Origin: CAG-411 sp045124315
GTDB taxonomy: Bacteria; Bacillota; Clostridia; Lachnospirales; Lachnospiraceae
Assembly (NCBI GenBank): GCA_045124315.1
Contig: JBGVLO010000196.1
Location: 1-7,075, forward strand
Length of the DNA: 7,075 bases
Direction of reading: 5' to 3'
The notes beneath the pieces are model-generated. The model saw only the letters and a program-made list of their open reading frames with translations, made no database searches and was not told the DNA's origin. This document shows positions 6,814 to 7,075 of this stretch, piece by piece. The translations under genes and the position numbers were made by a program. How positions within the stretch are numbered: position 1 is the first letter of the stretch; every line of letters starts with the position of its first letter.

Positions 6814-6826
6814 TCCTTATTTTTTT
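6759..6826 (+). terminator. Two-tier hairpin terminator 1
   Basis: The left arm 6759-6775 (with AAGGAC) pairs with 6805-6821 (with GTCCTT), giving a long stem interrupted by one A-A mismatch and one G-U wobble. An inner stem AACCCA/TGGGTT (6779-6784/6795-6800) caps it. A run of seven T (6820-6826) follows directly, the hallmark of Rho-independent termination. The truncated Fic frame stops inside the right arm. It has a sister structure at 6966-7030. Confidence 0.65.
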
Positions 6827-7048
6827 ATACCTAAAATCGGTATATGATAAGGCAGCGCTGACAAATCAAACCAAAATCCAAACATTGCATCAACAATTCA
6901 GGAGTCATGACCTGAGTGTGGTTCGTGCATCCAAGTGAGGTGACAATTTAATAGAATTTATTTAGGTAGGACTAAATTAGCATTTATCACGGAGATATTC
7001 CGTTTGGCTGATATAGTCCTACTTTTTATTTTGAAAGGAAGAGATTGT
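6814..7048. other. Intergenic stretch between two sister terminators
   Basis: No gene is visible. Besides the two terminators it holds a 6-bp hairpin TATACC/GGTATA (6826-6831/6839-6844), the palindrome CAGCGCTG (6853-6860) and a 5-bp hairpin TCAGG/CCTGA (6898-6902/6911-6915). About 140 nt lies between the T-tract of the first terminator and the stem of the second. It could be an untranslated leader of the gene at 7049, or junction DNA left by a rearrangement. Confidence 0.5.
6966..7030 (+). terminator. Two-tier hairpin terminator 2 (attenuator-like)
   Basis: GTAGGACTAAATTAG (6966-6980) pairs with CTGATATAGTCCTAC (7008-7022) with one A-A mismatch and one U-G wobble, capped by the inner stem ACGGA/TCCGT (6989-6993/6999-7003). 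TTTTTATTTT follows from 7023. It ends only 4 nt before the RBS of the gene at 7049, so any transcript entering from the left would meet it in the leader of that gene. This is the layout of an attenuator, although no ligand-binding domain is recognised. Confidence 0.6.
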
Positions 7049-7075
7049 ATGAGCAAAATGCTAATTGAAGTCCTC
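7049..7075 (+). CDS. Start of a gene cut by the window edge
   Basis: AAAGGAAG (7034-7041) lies 7 nt before ATG 7049, opening MSKMLIEVL; the frame is open to the last base. Only nine residues are visible, too few to name a family. The start resembles that of some small YukD-like proteins of Bacillota, but this is a weak impression and not a call. The terminator immediately upstream suggests regulated or insulated expression. Confidence 0.55.

Noticed and set aside
1..7075. tRNA, rRNA or CRISPR array
   Set aside because: No regularly spaced repeats and no tRNA-like cloverleaf or rRNA signature were seen on reading the sequence.

Overview
The window is AT-rich, with Bacillota-style AAGGAGG-type ribosome binding sites and almost all genes on the plus strand. 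It looks like accessory DNA from a low-GC Gram-positive, most likely a gut-type Clostridia (Lachnospiraceae-like). That assignment is inference from composition and gene content, not from a marker gene. The core is a cassette of three different large serine recombinases in tandem, the integration/excision module of an integrative or transposable element. Triplets of serine integrases are known from some streptococcal and clostridial integrative elements.

Layout, left to right. Positions 1-567 hold no convincing gene: a perfect 13-bp hairpin at the left edge, a coding-looking frame without a good start at 96-236, and a possible promoter and leader hairpin for what follows. A small protein (568-759) leads into recombinase 1 (823-2487), with a 20-codon frame (756-818) bridging them. 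Recombinase 2 (2488-4191) starts at the base after recombinase 1 stops. The operon is then broken by a 298-bp gap whose first half (4184-4338) is closed by a 9-bp inverted repeat and folds into several internal hairpins; this is the best candidate for an undescribed RNA or DNA element here. Recombinase 3 follows (4490-6061), ending in a 27-bp imperfect dyad that may be an mRNA 3' hairpin or a recombination site.

A separate unit follows. A Fic-family gene has its own extended -10 promoter and strong RBS (start 6157), but homology stops inside the catalytic loop: HPFDD is followed by unrelated sequence instead of GNGR. The truncated gene runs into the first of two related hairpin/U-tract terminators (6759-6826 and 6966-7030). 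The inner arms of these two hairpins are perfectly complementary over 13 bp, so the transcript could in principle form a mutually exclusive third pairing. Immediately after the second terminator a well-placed RBS opens a new gene (7049 onward), of which only nine codons are in the window.

Working model: the three recombinases share the job of moving the element, probably recognising its ends in different combinations. Fic and the gene at 7049 are cargo or flanking genes at a recombined junction. Element ends, att sites and hosts cannot be fixed from this window alone.
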